DNA of 64,000 bases from Halobacillus yeomjeoni (GCF_020171525.1 NZ_JAIVAI010000002.1:248001-312000), one strand, 5' to 3'. Numbered from the stretch's first letter, positions 42,040 through 51,640 are shown. Notes: generated from the letters alone by a model not told the origin. Numbers and translations: made by a program.

Positions 42040-43650
42040 CTAATAGGCCTCCTCACTACTTCTATGTGTGTGTATTGACTTGTAAGGATTATGAATAAGA
42101 GCGGTTGCGTCAGAATACTCTACTAATAGTCCATTTTGCCTTAGCTTTTGACGCAAGGCTTCTTCATTCTTTTTGAAGTAACTAATATTAAGCTTTGATT
42201 TTTCATATATCCCAGAGTCCTTAGCTTGCTGGACCCCTATTATGAAGCCATAGTCCTCATATAAATCTTGTAAAAATTCACTGTATTCTTTGTCATGATT
42301 AGGTAATACTTTCATGTAAACCAAAGTTTGAAGGAAGGTATCTGACATGAAATAACGGTATTTGGATCCTGCCCTGAAACCTCCAAGCCCTCCATCTCTT
42401 AACAAGATTTTAATAATACTCAGCTGATCTTTTTTAAGACCATCGGATACCATATCCTTTACAACAGGATATAACTTTGTAAATAAATCACCTTTATCTT
42501 CACATTTTTTTAATGCACTTAAGATTTGCTTTCTCTTAGCTACACTCAGCTTATTTACTCCAAGTAACTTAAGAAGTTCGTGCCCTTTAGGCTCGATATT
42601 TGCTTTCCATTCAGTTAGCTTTTCGTCACTATAGTTAGTAGAAATTATTTCATGAAATGATTCATTGAACTTTTCATCAAATATTTGTTTGATCATTAAT
42701 TCATTTTGAGAAAAAGTATCAGATGATAATTTTAATATTTGAGGTAATTGTCCATCCATACAATCAAAGAAGAATTGGGTTTTAGACTGTTCTCCCACTT
42801 TTGACCGATCATACATATAACGAACAAGTTGAAAGCTGATTAAACTCGTCAATAATTGGAACATCTCATACATATCCACTTTAATAGACAAAAGGTTCTC
42901 TAATTCTATTGCGAAGTTTTTGTAAAGATAATGATCATTAGTAGGGAGTAAAGGTATCTCTTTATTAGATTCATTAGGAACTAGATAAGGCGGTGTTCCA
43001 TCACCATCATTCGAGTCTTCTAAGATGTATTGAACGTTATCAACAATGTGATAAATGGACTTGTTTTGATTTAACAAGTTGTTAAAACGGTCACAAATAA
43101 ACCTCCGTCGCTCATAATTATCTTTTGTTCCATATTTCAGCATTAAGAAGTATAATTCTCCTCCACGTGCAAAGAAATTCCTTTCAAAATCCGGAGCATT
43201 AGCTCCCGCTTTCTTTCTCAGTTCAAAAAACAATAAAGATTCATGGAGTGGGTATAGTGAACGAGCGTACCAGGACCGATCAGCTTTCTTTCCATTGTTA
43301 TTATACAAAGGAACTTCTAGGTTTCTGAAAAATTCTTGTATGTAGCCTACTTTTTCAGGGTCATCCATTTCTTTCTTCAAACGTTCTTTCTTTTCAACTG
43401 GGACAGTTGCAATATTTCTTTTACTTCCTTCTTTAACTCCTTCAAATATAAACTCTCTAAAACCTGCTCCTTTATACCTCTTATAGGTCGGACTCTCAAA
43501 GTTATAGGTTGTTCCGCGAAGCACATTTAAAAATTCTAATACATATTCGGGCCCTCGTTGTCCGTCTGTAAATCTATGTCCCCATATCTGTGCAGACAAT
43601 CGACTGGAGAATTCTTTTACATCCTTGATCTGATCTTTATTTTCACTCAT
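42040..43650 (-). CDS. dptG: DptG/SspG-like restriction protein
   Basis: 536 aa, all-helical looking, no P-loop or nuclease motif visible. Assigned mainly by position between DptF- and DptH-like genes, by size (DptG/DndG homologues are roughly 450-550 aa), and by the recurring Dpt F-G-H order. Starts MSENKDQIKDVKEF at ATG 43650 behind AGGGGTGA, 13 bp after dptF. Ends one base before dptH, implying translational coupling. Probably a scaffold of the DptFGH complex (inference). Confidence 0.72.
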   Translation of the reverse strand: MSENKDQIKDVKEFSSRLSAQIWGHRFTDGQRGPEYVLEFLNVLRGTTYNFESPTYKRYKGAGFREFIFEGVKEGSKRNIATVPVEKKERLKKEMDDPEKVGYIQEFFRNLEVPLYNNNGKKADRSWYARSLYPLHESLLFFELRKKAGANAPDFERNFFARGGELYFLMLKYGTKDNYERRRFICDRFNNLLNQNKSIYHIVDNVQYILEDSNDGDGTPPYLVPNESNKEIPLLPTNDHYLYKNFAIELENLLSIKVDMYEMFQLLTSLISFQLVRYMYDRSKVGEQSKTQFFFDCMDGQLPQILKLSSDTFSQNELMIKQIFDEKFNESFHEIISTNYSDEKLTEWKANIEPKGHELLKLLGVNKLSVAKRKQILSALKKCEDKGDLFTKLYPVVKDMVSDGLKKDQLSIIKILLRDGGLGGFRAGSKYRYFMSDTFLQTLVYMKVLPNHDKEYSEFLQDLYEDYGFIIGVQQAKDSGIYEKSKLNISYFKKNEEALRQKLRQNGLLVEYSDATALIHNPYKSIHTHRSSEEAY

Positions 43651-43663
43651 TTAAAAATCACCC

Positions 43664-45367
43664 CTATTCAAATCCGATTGTGTCTACAATATAAAGTCCT
43701 GCTTCCCTATCTAATCTAAGAATTTCTAATTCATCTTCTTCGGGTTCACTGGCATTGATCAATTCATTCTTAAATGTATCAAGCAAGATTTCTACTTCTT
43801 GTCTTAGTATATTATGAGTCCCTCCACCTGCTATTCTCATAAGGTACTCAAATACAAGCAAATTGATATCTAACTTGATGTCTAAATCTCCTGGCTCTAC
43901 TGTTAATACTAACTTGGAAGAAAGATGGTCTATGTCTCCTCTAGTTTGTTCAATTCTTATATCTATATTTCTCTTTTTAAATTCCCCGCTAACCAAGGCG
44001 TTCTCACTTGTGGCAAGCAAATCTTTCTGGCCGGAAGTCTTAATTAATTTCTTAGAAAAAGTTCTATTCAGTCCTGAAATTAAATGACCTTTTAAACTGC
44101 TAGATACTTCCTGATTTTCAAAAGCTTCAACATATTGAGGCAAATATTCAAAAGCTAGCAATTCATTCACATCAAAATGCTCATTAGTTTTCAATTCAAA
44201 GAAAGTTTTTCTTCTTAGTTTTGCTATCCATTCCTCCATAAATTTTTTATTATCAATGTCATCATGATATCTATAAGTGTGAAGTTGGTTAACAAAATAA
44301 TTGAACTTCATATCTAATTGATTATTAAACAAATTCCTATGATTTTCTTCTAAAGATTCACTTCCGCTTATGTCTCCATTAACTATGAAATCATCTATAA
44401 CTGAATGTGAGTATTTACCAGGATCCAATATCCTTAATACTTTAAGTGCTCTCATTTCGTCAAAAGCGTCTTTTGGTGCATGCGCTCCATAAAAATTATC
44501 ATAATAAGCACTTAACCTTTGTTTATCAATTTTTTGAATATCTTCTGTAAATATATCTTCACATACATACCCGCCTGTTATCGTATACGCTACATGAATT
44601 AACATTTCTCTCATTGTGATATGTTCATCAAGAAAGTCTAACGTTCGGTACTGCATTCCAATTTGATCTTTAATATTCGAATCAGCCGTCTTTTTATGGT
44701 TATGATAAATGATACACTTCTCTTTCATCGGGCATGTATCACAGCTACGCCAATTCTCTTGTTTATTCCAATCATCCAAAACTTTACGTACATATTCAGA
44801 AGAAGTTACATCAAGAAGGTTAATTACATCTAGACGTTCATCGTTATTTTTATAATCATCAAACCTACTTTTCACTTCGTTATATAAATCTGCCAAAGTA
44901 CTTCTCTGAGCAAGAAACTTATTTAGTTTCCCTTCGTTAGCAGCTATTAAATAGTAGTTTTTATCTGCGTAATTAGTATGTATTTGCTGTTGAAGGTTGT
45001 TAAGTATTTCTTCTATGACGCTATCTCTTAATTCAGATAAATCTTTTACAAATGTTAAGGTTCCCTCAGAAAATTTTATTGTTATCAAGCCATTTTCAGG
45101 CCATGACGCAAGTGGTGTTTCTTCAAAAAAGTTATAAACTGTCCTACATAATCTAGTTTTACCGTCTCCAGCATTACCGGTCAATATGATACTTCTAGGC
45201 TTCTCTTCTAATACTTTCAATAAGTATTTCTCTACTTGAGTTTCGATTGTAAAATTATAATTTACTGTTTTTTCGTCATTCGTGTATTCATCATATATTT
45301 TTGAATGATTTGGAGACAGGACATTGTACTGATCCAAATAATATACAAAATCATTCTTATGCATCAT
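43664..45367 (-). CDS. dptF: DptF/SspF-like P-loop restriction protein
   Basis: 567 aa from ATG 45367 (MMHKNDFVYYLDQYN), 5 bases behind AAAAGGGG; a GTG six bases upstream and an adjacent ATG are alternatives. Walker A GNAGDGKT (64-71) and a strand ending YYLIAANEG (likely Walker B/sensor region). A Cys cluster CDTCPMKEKC (Cys209, Cys212, Cys218) may bind zinc. Length and motifs match phosphorothioation-dependent restriction protein DptF. First gene of the cluster. With G and H it should attack DNA lacking phosphorothioate marks. Confidence 0.8.
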   Translation of the reverse strand: MMHKNDFVYYLDQYNVLSPNHSKIYDEYTNDEKTVNYNFTIETQVEKYLLKVLEEKPRSIILTGNAGDGKTRLCRTVYNFFEETPLASWPENGLITIKFSEGTLTFVKDLSELRDSVIEEILNNLQQQIHTNYADKNYYLIAANEGKLNKFLAQRSTLADLYNEVKSRFDDYKNNDERLDVINLLDVTSSEYVRKVLDDWNKQENWRSCDTCPMKEKCIIYHNHKKTADSNIKDQIGMQYRTLDFLDEHITMREMLIHVAYTITGGYVCEDIFTEDIQKIDKQRLSAYYDNFYGAHAPKDAFDEMRALKVLRILDPGKYSHSVIDDFIVNGDISGSESLEENHRNLFNNQLDMKFNYFVNQLHTYRYHDDIDNKKFMEEWIAKLRRKTFFELKTNEHFDVNELLAFEYLPQYVEAFENQEVSSSLKGHLISGLNRTFSKKLIKTSGQKDLLATSENALVSGEFKKRNIDIRIEQTRGDIDHLSSKLVLTVEPGDLDIKLDINLLVFEYLMRIAGGGTHNILRQEVEILLDTFKNELINASEPEEDELEILRLDREAGLYIVDTIGFE

Positions 45368-45434
45368 ATGCACCCCTTTTCCGGAAGTATATGTATAAAA
45401 AAGCTAAAGTTCTATAAAGTTACCGGTTACTTAA

Positions 45435-45463
45435 CTAATAGTCATTGTTGACCATTCTATCAA
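45435..45463 (-). promoter_or_regulatory. Putative promoter of the dptFGH module
   Basis: On the minus strand TTGATA (45458-45463), 17-bp spacer and TATTAG (45435-45440), about 70 bp upstream of dptF. A near-palindrome around ACCGGT (45423-45428) lies downstream and could be an operator. Confidence 0.45.
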
Positions 45464-45701
45464 AGAACCCCCATCTTTGTTAATTCAATAGTAAAAAAGA
45501 TTCTTATATTGTTCTAGATGATATGAAAATAGACCAAATATATAATAAACTCTTCTATTTACATTATATTCCTATTAATGATCCAATACAATTACTCACC
45601 TCTAAATAAATTCTAGCTCTTAAGTATCATTAAGAGGCGACACTCTCCACTTATGTCGCTTACTTTTAAAAGTTGTATACATACAAGCTTTTCTTAAAAC
45701 A
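45464..45701. other. AT-rich spacer with two adjacent hairpins
   Basis: No ORF with a ribosome binding site. Two neighbouring stem-loops are seen: CTCTTAA/TTAAGAG (45617-45636, 6-base loop) and GCGACA/TGTCGC (45637-45659). They sit between the helicase terminator and the dptF promoter and have no obvious T-run. The region may mark the island's right boundary. Confidence 0.4.
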
Positions 45702-45740
45702 AAAAATAAGTCGTAAGTTATTACTTACGACTTACTTGTT
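45702..45740 (-). terminator. Terminator overlapping the helicase stop codon
   Basis: On the minus strand AGTAAGTCGTAAGT pairs with ACTTACGACTTA, followed by TTTTTTG. The helicase stop codon TAA (45725-45727) lies inside the first arm of the stem. Confidence 0.85.
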
Positions 45741-47914
45741 AACAAACCATTATTCAAACAAACCTCCAACAACAACTCCTTATATCCAACCTCCTCAAAC
45801 TGAATCCCTATCTGATCTCCACCATACTCCGAAATAACACCCTTCCCAAACTTCCGATGAACAACCTCTCTCCCCAACTCAATATCTTCATACTTAAGAA
45901 GACTTTCATCATTCAAGTCAGGAACTGGTCCGTTACCTTTTCTAGAAGAAGGTTTCTTAGCCACTGGTTGCACGATTTTCTTCACATTCCCAACAAACAT
46001 CGATTCCGTCACACGTTCATTTCCTTTATATTGGTACGATAGAAGCTCGAGATCCGTCCTCGCACGTGTCATCCCTACATAAAACAACCGCACAGCTTCC
46101 TCCATCAAGTCCGTCTCACTCTTCCTGTAACGGTCCATATCGTCTTTAGACGGAACCACGCCATTAATGAGATCGATCATATACACCTTGTCATACTCCA
46201 AACCTTTAGCACTGTGGAATGTAGTCAAAGTAAGTGAGCTTTTGTTTTTATTGAATTTCGACGTATGGACCAATTGCTCTAACTCTTTCAAGCGGTAAGC
46301 GAAATCCTTTAGAGAGCCTAACCCCCCTGCAATCTGCTCCAGGTTATCTAATACGCTAAACAACTGCTCGGAATTGAAACCGAATTTATCCGCCATCTTC
46401 CCGATCGCATGGTCGTAGCCGAGCTTTTCCCTGATCGTCCGAATCGCTTTGTAAGGGTTCATCTGGTTCAAATCATGAAAAAGTTTCTTCGCTTTCGGAA
46501 TCGCTTTTTGCTGGTAGGAAGGCAGTTCGCTTTCCAGAAGTGTATCGAAGACCGAGTCGTTCGTGTTTCTCCTTTTCAAATAAGCGATTTGCTGTTTGGA
46601 GATGTAGGCGTTCATTTTCGTATGGATCCGTTCCAGGACATCGATGCGCCGGTCGTTGTAGGAAAAGCGCATGAAGTTCAGGATATCTTCAACGATCCAG
46701 TGCTTGAAGAACTTAGCGTCGATGTCTCTCATATAAAAATCGATGCCTTCTTTGTCCAACCGGTCGGCGAGCGGAATGGCTGATGAATTATTCCGGTAAA
46801 GTACAGCAATGTCTTCCCCGTTGCTGTTTCGGATAGCTTCGGTCACATAGTCCAGCTGATCGTCATACTTTTTCAACGTCTTAATTTCAATCGGCTGGTG
46901 CGACTCGTTTTCAGTGAACATTTCTTTCGGATACCGGTTTTTGTTGCGCTTAATAAACCGGTTCGCTGTGTTTACGATTTGCTGTGATGACCGGTAGTTT
47001 TGTGACATTGTTAGAACCGTCGCTTCCGGGTAGATCTGTTCGAACTGAAGCAGCTTCGTGACGTCAGAACCTCTCCACATGAAAATCGACTGGTCGTCAT
47101 CGGCGACAACGCAGATGTTATTCTGCGGTTTGGCCAAGAGCTCGACTATTTCGTGCTGGACGACGGAATTGTCCTGGCTTTCATCGGTCAGAATGTATTC
47201 GAACTGGCGCTGGTATTTGGATAAAAGCTCGGCATCTTCCAACAGAATTTGATGGCAGTACGTAAGCATATCATCGAAATCGAGCAACACCTGATCACTG
47301 TGCGTTTTCTTGAATCGTTCGTAGGAGCGGTATATGTCCGCCGCGTTTTTGACGCTGCATTTGACCTTATCCAATTGCTTATCCCCTATCATCCGGTTTT
47401 TCACATAACTGATATAGGTCATCAGCTCGTCCATGTCGTCATCAGAGGCCTGAACGCCATTCGTGTCTTCATAGATCCTGCGCAGGATGAATTTTTTATG
47501 GAGGGGGACATCCGGTCCATCGAACCCTTTTTTCAATTCTTCTTCATTGATATCCCCTTCGATCAATTGGAAAGCCTCACCGTTCTTTCTGAGCGACTCC
47601 CGGACGACTTTGAAAGCGAAGCTGTGAATCGTCGAGAAGTTCACTTTTTCATCGGTCAGTGAGGAAAAGAAGTGATCGAAACGGTCTGCCATATCCCGTG
47701 CGGCGGCTTTACTGAATGTGACCGCCATGATCCGCTCCGGTCTCACCTTTTTCTCTAATAACAAGTAACCGATCTTCAAATTCAACGTCGTCGTCTTTCC
47801 TGAACCCGGGGATGCCAGCAAAAGCAGCGGGCCTTCCGTATGCTGGACTGCCTGCTTCTGCACTTCGTTCAGGCGGACGCCCGTTTGTTCTTCCATCAGA
47901 TTGAAGAAATCCAT
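45725..47914 (-). CDS. UvrD/Rep-type (SF1A) DNA helicase, YjcD-like
   Basis: 729 aa 3'-to-5' DNA helicase. Motif I ASPGSGKTT (about 33-41), motif Ia AVTFSKAAARDMADRF, motif II DESQD, motif III ADDDQSIFMWRGS, motif IV QNYRSSQQIV, motif V LTLTTFHSAKGLEYDKVYMID and motif VI EAVRLFYVGMTRARTDL. The C-terminal tail (REVVHRKFGKGVISEYGGDQIGIQF) is the small Tudor-like domain of PcrA relatives. Size and architecture fit B. subtilis YjcD better than PcrA. It is GC-richer than the adjacent Ssp genes, so I treat it as chromosomal; a defence role is possible but unproven. Confidence 0.85.
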   Translation of the reverse strand: MDFFNLMEEQTGVRLNEVQKQAVQHTEGPLLLLASPGSGKTTTLNLKIGYLLLEKKVRPERIMAVTFSKAAARDMADRFDHFFSSLTDEKVNFSTIHSFAFKVVRESLRKNGEAFQLIEGDINEEELKKGFDGPDVPLHKKFILRRIYEDTNGVQASDDDMDELMTYISYVKNRMIGDKQLDKVKCSVKNAADIYRSYERFKKTHSDQVLLDFDDMLTYCHQILLEDAELLSKYQRQFEYILTDESQDNSVVQHEIVELLAKPQNNICVVADDDQSIFMWRGSDVTKLLQFEQIYPEATVLTMSQNYRSSQQIVNTANRFIKRNKNRYPKEMFTENESHQPIEIKTLKKYDDQLDYVTEAIRNSNGEDIAVLYRNNSSAIPLADRLDKEGIDFYMRDIDAKFFKHWIVEDILNFMRFSYNDRRIDVLERIHTKMNAYISKQQIAYLKRRNTNDSVFDTLLESELPSYQQKAIPKAKKLFHDLNQMNPYKAIRTIREKLGYDHAIGKMADKFGFNSEQLFSVLDNLEQIAGGLGSLKDFAYRLKELEQLVHTSKFNKNKSSLTLTTFHSAKGLEYDKVYMIDLINGVVPSKDDMDRYRKSETDLMEEAVRLFYVGMTRARTDLELLSYQYKGNERVTESMFVGNVKKIVQPVAKKPSSRKGNGPVPDLNDESLLKYEDIELGREVVHRKFGKGVISEYGGDQIGIQFEEVGYKELLLEVCLNNGLLTSKS

Positions 47915-48294
47915 GCCGGTCTCCTCTCCTTTTTCATGTCTATAAAAAATAAAAATAGATGAAAGGAGAAATCACGGATGAGACTTCTTCTTCCACCTAT
48001 GGCTGACGTTTTTTTACCGTTCCCTATTATATCTCTTCACCCGCTCGGTTTCTACCTCTGATTTCACTCCTCCAGAATCTACCTCCCCTTGTCAAAATGG
48101 AATCATCATAACCCAAACAGGTGTAACGATTTAAACAGCCGTTGCTCTTGATTTTATACTCTGTGAACAAGGATTTTCCACACCTTCACCCTCCTGCAAA
48201 AATCGCATTCCTCTTTTATGATTTTTCCCTCTCCAAAGTCGTATATTTTTTCAAAACTGACTCATAATAACAACTCGGAAGGGAGGGAAGACCC
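47915..48294. promoter_or_regulatory. Divergent intergenic region with a sigma-G-like promoter for the SASP-like gene
   Basis: 380 bp without a credible ORF. On the plus strand GTATA (48241-48245), 17 bp and CATAATA (48263-48269) match the sigma-G pattern (GnATR, 17-18 bp, CATnnTA) used for small acid-soluble spore proteins. The ribosome binding site GGAAGGGAGGG follows. The left part presumably holds the minus-strand helicase promoter. Confidence 0.6.
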
Positions 48295-48459
48295 ATGGCG
48301 AAGAGAAACAAAAAGAACGATGCTGATCAAAAGAACCAAAAAGGATTCCAGCCGAAGCAAGACGCTGAATTTGCTGAGGAGTTCGGAGCTGCAGCTGCGA
48401 ACGAAGCTCACCAGAAAGAAGCAAAACGCGCTCGCAAAGCAAACCGTCCACAACAATAA
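48295..48459 (+). CDS. Gamma-type small acid-soluble spore protein-like, 54 aa
   Basis: ATG behind GGGAGGG. A short, Lys/Gln/Ala-rich, hydrophilic protein (MAKRNKKNDADQKNQKG, then EFAEEFGAAAANEAHQKEA). It is like gamma-type SASP, which carry EFA-x-E-[FT] and Asn-Ala-rich repeats, but has a single unit instead of several. A sigma-G-like promoter lies just upstream. Expected to be a forespore amino-acid reserve protein. Too short for a confident family call. Confidence 0.6.
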   Translation: MAKRNKKNDADQKNQKGFQPKQDAEFAEEFGAAAANEAHQKEAKRARKANRPQQ

Positions 48460-48462
48460 TGT

Positions 48463-48500
48463 AAGAAAGGACGTCTCCATATTGAGACGTCCTTTTCCAA
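48463..48500 (+). terminator. Terminator of the SASP-like gene
   Basis: AAGGACGTCTC pairs with GAGACGTCCTT around a 6-base loop, then TTCC. Confidence 0.75.
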
Positions 48501-48564
48501 ACCTACACCCCCGCTCTCTGTGTTAAAATGGAAGCACTATAAGCCATGTGGGAGTGGAAGATTC

Positions 48565-49731
48565 ATGGACAAAAAAGACATCGCCGGGATCCGCCGGCAA
48601 CTGAAAGTAGACAACGACCTTTTGAAAATCACCGACATTTTCAACGTATATATCATGAAAGAATCAACGGACATTTATCACCACCAGAGCCAGCCGTTCG
48701 AAATGCTCGACCGCGAACAGCAGGAATTGTTCATGAACAATTTCAAGAAAGTGCTCACCGGCCAGCTCGATGAAAAATTGTTCGAGCTCAAGTTCAAGCG
48801 GGATGCGGAGAATCACTCGCAGCTGATTTTACATAAAGGGTTGCTCAGTACGGACGTCGAGGACTGGAAACAACAGATGCTCGAAATGACCGAAAAAATG
48901 ATTCATGAAAATCCGTATGAGAAGGATGTCGTCATCACATTCATCCGCGCGGAATACAACAAGACGATGAAGCGCCAGAGTGAAGAATCGGAAATCAGTG
49001 ACCGGGATGCCGTGTATGCGAACCCGTTCATCCTATGCAGCATCAACCAGACGCAGGAGCCGAAAAAGGAGATCCAGTTCGACTATGTGGAGAAGGAATT
49101 CAAATACAAGATTGAAGTCGATCCCGTCATCGATTTGAAAAATCCGATGACCGGGTTCCTGTTCCCAACCATCACGGACGGTGCGTCGGATGTGAACCAC
49201 ATCCTCTATTCCGCCGGCAAAGCGAACGAGCCGGATTACCGCTTCATCGATGAAGTGTTGAACGGAGAGGAATTCATGACCGCGAAAGAGGACAAAGCGG
49301 TGTTCGAGGAAGTCATCCGGGATGTGTGCGGCGATCAGCTCAGCCCCTCCACCCTTGCGAACGTGTATGGAGAAATTAACCGGGTCGTCGAGGAGAGCGA
49401 AGACGATGAACCACCGAAGCTCGATTACAAAGACGTCGAACGCGTGCTGACCGACAGTGGTGAGCAAGTCGAAGGGGAAAAAATAAAAACCGCGTTCCAG
49501 CGTGTGACCCTGGAGGACTCCTATGAGCTGAAAGCGAGCAGTATCGTGCCGAAGTACAAATCGAAATCAATCAAGATCAATACGAAAATCGCCAACATAT
49601 CGATCAGCCCGCAGGATCTCCAACATGTGCGGCAGGTCAATTATAAAGGGAAGCGCGCCATCATGATTGAAGTGGAAGAAGATGCGGAGATCGATGGCTT
49701 CAAGATGCTGCCGGAAGCGTTCGGAGAATAA
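48565..49731 (+). CDS. DUF4317 family protein
   Basis: 388 aa from ATG 48565 (MDKKDIAGIRRQLKVDNDLLKITDIFNVYI), the family's usual N-terminus; an in-frame start 45 bases upstream overlaps the promoter area. Cytoplasmic, acidic, mixed alpha/beta. The family is common in Firmicutes and has no assigned function. Followed directly by a GC-rich terminator. Confidence 0.85.
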   Translation: MDKKDIAGIRRQLKVDNDLLKITDIFNVYIMKESTDIYHHQSQPFEMLDREQQELFMNNFKKVLTGQLDEKLFELKFKRDAENHSQLILHKGLLSTDVEDWKQQMLEMTEKMIHENPYEKDVVITFIRAEYNKTMKRQSEESEISDRDAVYANPFILCSINQTQEPKKEIQFDYVEKEFKYKIEVDPVIDLKNPMTGFLFPTITDGASDVNHILYSAGKANEPDYRFIDEVLNGEEFMTAKEDKAVFEEVIRDVCGDQLSPSTLANVYGEINRVVEESEDDEPPKLDYKDVERVLTDSGEQVEGEKIKTAFQRVTLEDSYELKASSIVPKYKSKSIKINTKIANISISPQDLQHVRQVNYKGKRAIMIEVEEDAEIDGFKMLPEAFGE

Positions 49732-49732
49732 A

Positions 49733-49766
49733 AAAACACGCGCAAAGCATGGCTTGCGCGTGTTTT
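49733..49766. terminator. Terminator after the DUF4317 gene
   Basis: AACACGCGCAAGC-type stem: AAAACACGCGCAA pairs with TTGCGCGTGTTTT around GCATGGC. It may also serve the convergent gene ending at 49794. Confidence 0.85.
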
Positions 49767-49793
49767 ACTATAGTTAGATATAGAATTAATTAG

Positions 49794-50249
49794 TCACGTG
49801 GATGGCTTTTGAAAAGGTACCTTCACACTGTGCTTTTCCCCTTTCCCATCGGTCCATTTCACTAATGTATAGGATTCATCCAACAGTTTCATCAAATCAT
49901 CAGCTCCCATCCCTTCCGAATGAAAAACGCGGTGCCCTTCAAGACGTATGATCATTTGATTATCTTCGATGGGTTGGTCGTGAGTGGTTCTCGCTGTGAT
50001 GTCGACGGGCTCCTTGAAATGGACGGAGACATCAAAAAATCGTACCTGCTTATCACCGTGGTAGGTCACGTGCTCATTGAGTGTCCAATCCTCTCCTGGA
50101 TATTTATTCAGTGTGTAATCTACATGCCAATCTTTTGCTGAGGTTGATGATTGGATCGATTGTGGTTGTTTGGAATCCATAAACCATTGATAAAGGGGGA
50201 GCGAAGCCGCTGCTAGTAAGATTAAGCTGTAGATGAGTGGTTTTTTCAT
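49794..50249 (-). CDS. Hypothetical secreted or membrane-anchored protein, 151 aa
   Basis: ATG 50249 behind AAAGGAGCG. One N-terminal hydrophobic segment (KKPLIYSLILLAAASLPLYQW) with no clear cleavage site, so probably membrane-anchored. It is followed by a strand-rich external domain (WHVDYTLNKYPGEDWTL, VRFFDVSVHFKEPVDITA) and a conserved-looking SYTLVKWTDGKGEKH. Not recognised. Confidence 0.6.
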   Translation of the reverse strand: MKKPLIYSLILLAAASLPLYQWFMDSKQPQSIQSSTSAKDWHVDYTLNKYPGEDWTLNEHVTYHGDKQVRFFDVSVHFKEPVDITARTTHDQPIEDNQMIIRLEGHRVFHSEGMGADDLMKLLDESYTLVKWTDGKGEKHSVKVPFQKPST

Positions 50250-50445
50250 TATGATACGCTCCTTTTGCATCGATTCTATCCCATTTTATCAAGATTTCGA
50301 ATTATAAAGAAGAAGGTATAACACGGATTGCGCACCCATGCTCCAGTCAGCTTTCGAAGATAGACAAAATTTTTAAAGAAGTAGTAACCGGAAGAAAATC
50401 GCACACACTAAGATTATATTTTTCCAAGACAAGGAGGAATCTTAG

Positions 50446-50613
50446 ATGGATAAAAACGATTCTTTGGCTTACACGACGATTGCGATGCAGGAGCTCGGTT
50501 ACCGGCAGGAGGAAATTGAAAACCTCACGAACAAGATGCTTGAGGTGCTTGAGCGTTATCCTGAAAAAGATGCCGAGAACAAAGCGGACGATATTTTGTA
50601 CGGCGACCATTAG
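50446..50613 (+). CDS. Small hypothetical protein, 55 aa
   Basis: ATG with AAGGAGGAAT 7-8 bases upstream and TAG at 50611-50613. Encodes an acidic helical protein (SLAYTTIAMQELGYRQEEIENLTNKMLEVLERYPEKDAENKADDILYG). The compact two-helix pattern and optimal ribosome binding site argue it is real. Not recognised. Confidence 0.55.
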   Translation: MDKNDSLAYTTIAMQELGYRQEEIENLTNKMLEVLERYPEKDAENKADDILYGDH

Positions 50614-50701
50614 TGTCTAAGTGGACAATCCCACCTCTTCATGTTAATAATGGGAATTGAATGGGAAGAGTTTAGAGAATGAATATTAAGGAGTGATCCA
50701 C

Positions 50702-51592
50702 TTGAATCAACAACAATTCGAAAAGATCAAGACCGGAAATGGTTTCATTGCTGCTCTCGACCAAAGCGGAGGCAGTACACCAAAAGCCTTAGCTGCTTAC
50801 GGCGTTCCTGAAGACTCCTATTCTGGAGAGGACGAAATGTTCGACCTTGTCCACCAGATGCGGACACGAATCATCACGTCCCCATCCTTCAATGCCGACC
50901 AAATTGTAGGCGCCATCCTGTTCGAACAGACGATGGACCGCGAAATTGAAGGCCAGTACACAGCGGACTACCTCGCAAGCAAAGGCGTCGTGCCTTTCCT
51001 TAAAGTCGACAAAGGTCTCGCTGAACAAGAAAACGGCGTCCAGCTGATGAAGCCGATCCACGACCTGGATGAAACGCTTCGCCGTGCCAACGAACGCAAC
51101 ATCTTCGGCACGAAAATGCGCTCTGTCATCCACGAGCCGAATGAAGAAGGCATCAAAGCTGTCGTCGAACAACAATTCGAAATCGGTAAGAAGATCATCG
51201 AAGCAGGTCTGGTACCGATCATTGAACCAGAAGTGAACATTCACAGTGAAGACAAAGAACAATGCGAAGAAATGCTGAAAAACGAAATCCACAAGCATCT
51301 CGACCAGCTGTCTGATGACCAAAACGTCATGCTGAAGCTGACGATTCCTTCAAAAGCGAACCTTTACAAGGAATTGATCGATCACCCTCGCGTGGTCCGT
51401 GTCGTTGCTCTATCCGGCGGTTACTCCCGTGAGGAAGCGAACGAAAAACTGAAAGAGAACGATGGTCTGATCGCAAGCTTCTCTCGTGCGCTTGCTGCTG
51501 ATTTGAATGCGAATCAGTCGGATGAAGAGTTCAATACTGCGCTGAAGAGTGCGGTGGACAGTATTTATGATGCTTCTGTGAATAAGAAATAA
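50702..51592 (+). CDS. fda: Class I fructose-bisphosphate aldolase
   Basis: Schiff-base aldolase splitting fructose-1,6-bisphosphate in glycolysis/gluconeogenesis, 296 aa, the length of the staphylococcal enzyme. TTG start (50702) 8 bases behind AAGGAG gives the family N-terminus [30 protein letters not shown]; a GTG nine bases upstream overlaps the ribosome binding site. Further landmarks: [33 protein letters not shown] with the active-site Lys region, [11 protein letters not shown] and [12 protein letters not shown]. Independent unit with its own terminator. Confidence 0.92.
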   Translation: MNQQQFEKIKTGNGFIAALDQSGGSTPKALAAYGVPEDSYSGEDEMFDLVHQMRTRIITSPSFNADQIVGAILFEQTMDREIEGQYTADYLASKGVVPFLKVDKGLAEQENGVQLMKPIHDLDETLRRANERNIFGTKMRSVIHEPNEEGIKAVVEQQFEIGKKIIEAGLVPIIEPEVNIHSEDKEQCEEMLKNEIHKHLDQLSDDQNVMLKLTIPSKANLYKELIDHPRVVRVVALSGGYSREEANEKLKENDGLIASFSRALAADLNANQSDEEFNTALKSAVDSIYDASVNKK

Positions 51593-51601
51593 TATAGATT
51601 G

Positions 51602-51640
51602 AGAAAAGCTGATGGAGGTTATCCATCAGCTTTTTATTAT
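51602..51640 (+). terminator. Aldolase terminator, copy A of a duplicated hairpin
   Basis: AAAAGCTGATGGA pairs perfectly with TCCATCAGCTTTT around GGTTA and is followed by TATT. A near copy lies at 52431, on the other side of the GIY-YIG gene. Confidence 0.85.

Noticed and set aside
45725-47914. Helicase as part of the Ssp defence cluster
   Set aside because: It has its own strong terminator, a 350-bp gap before dptF, GC-richer composition and the architecture of a conserved chromosomal helicase.
50789-51322. 177-aa open frame antisense to the aldolase
   Set aside because: Shadow of a well-supported glycolytic gene.
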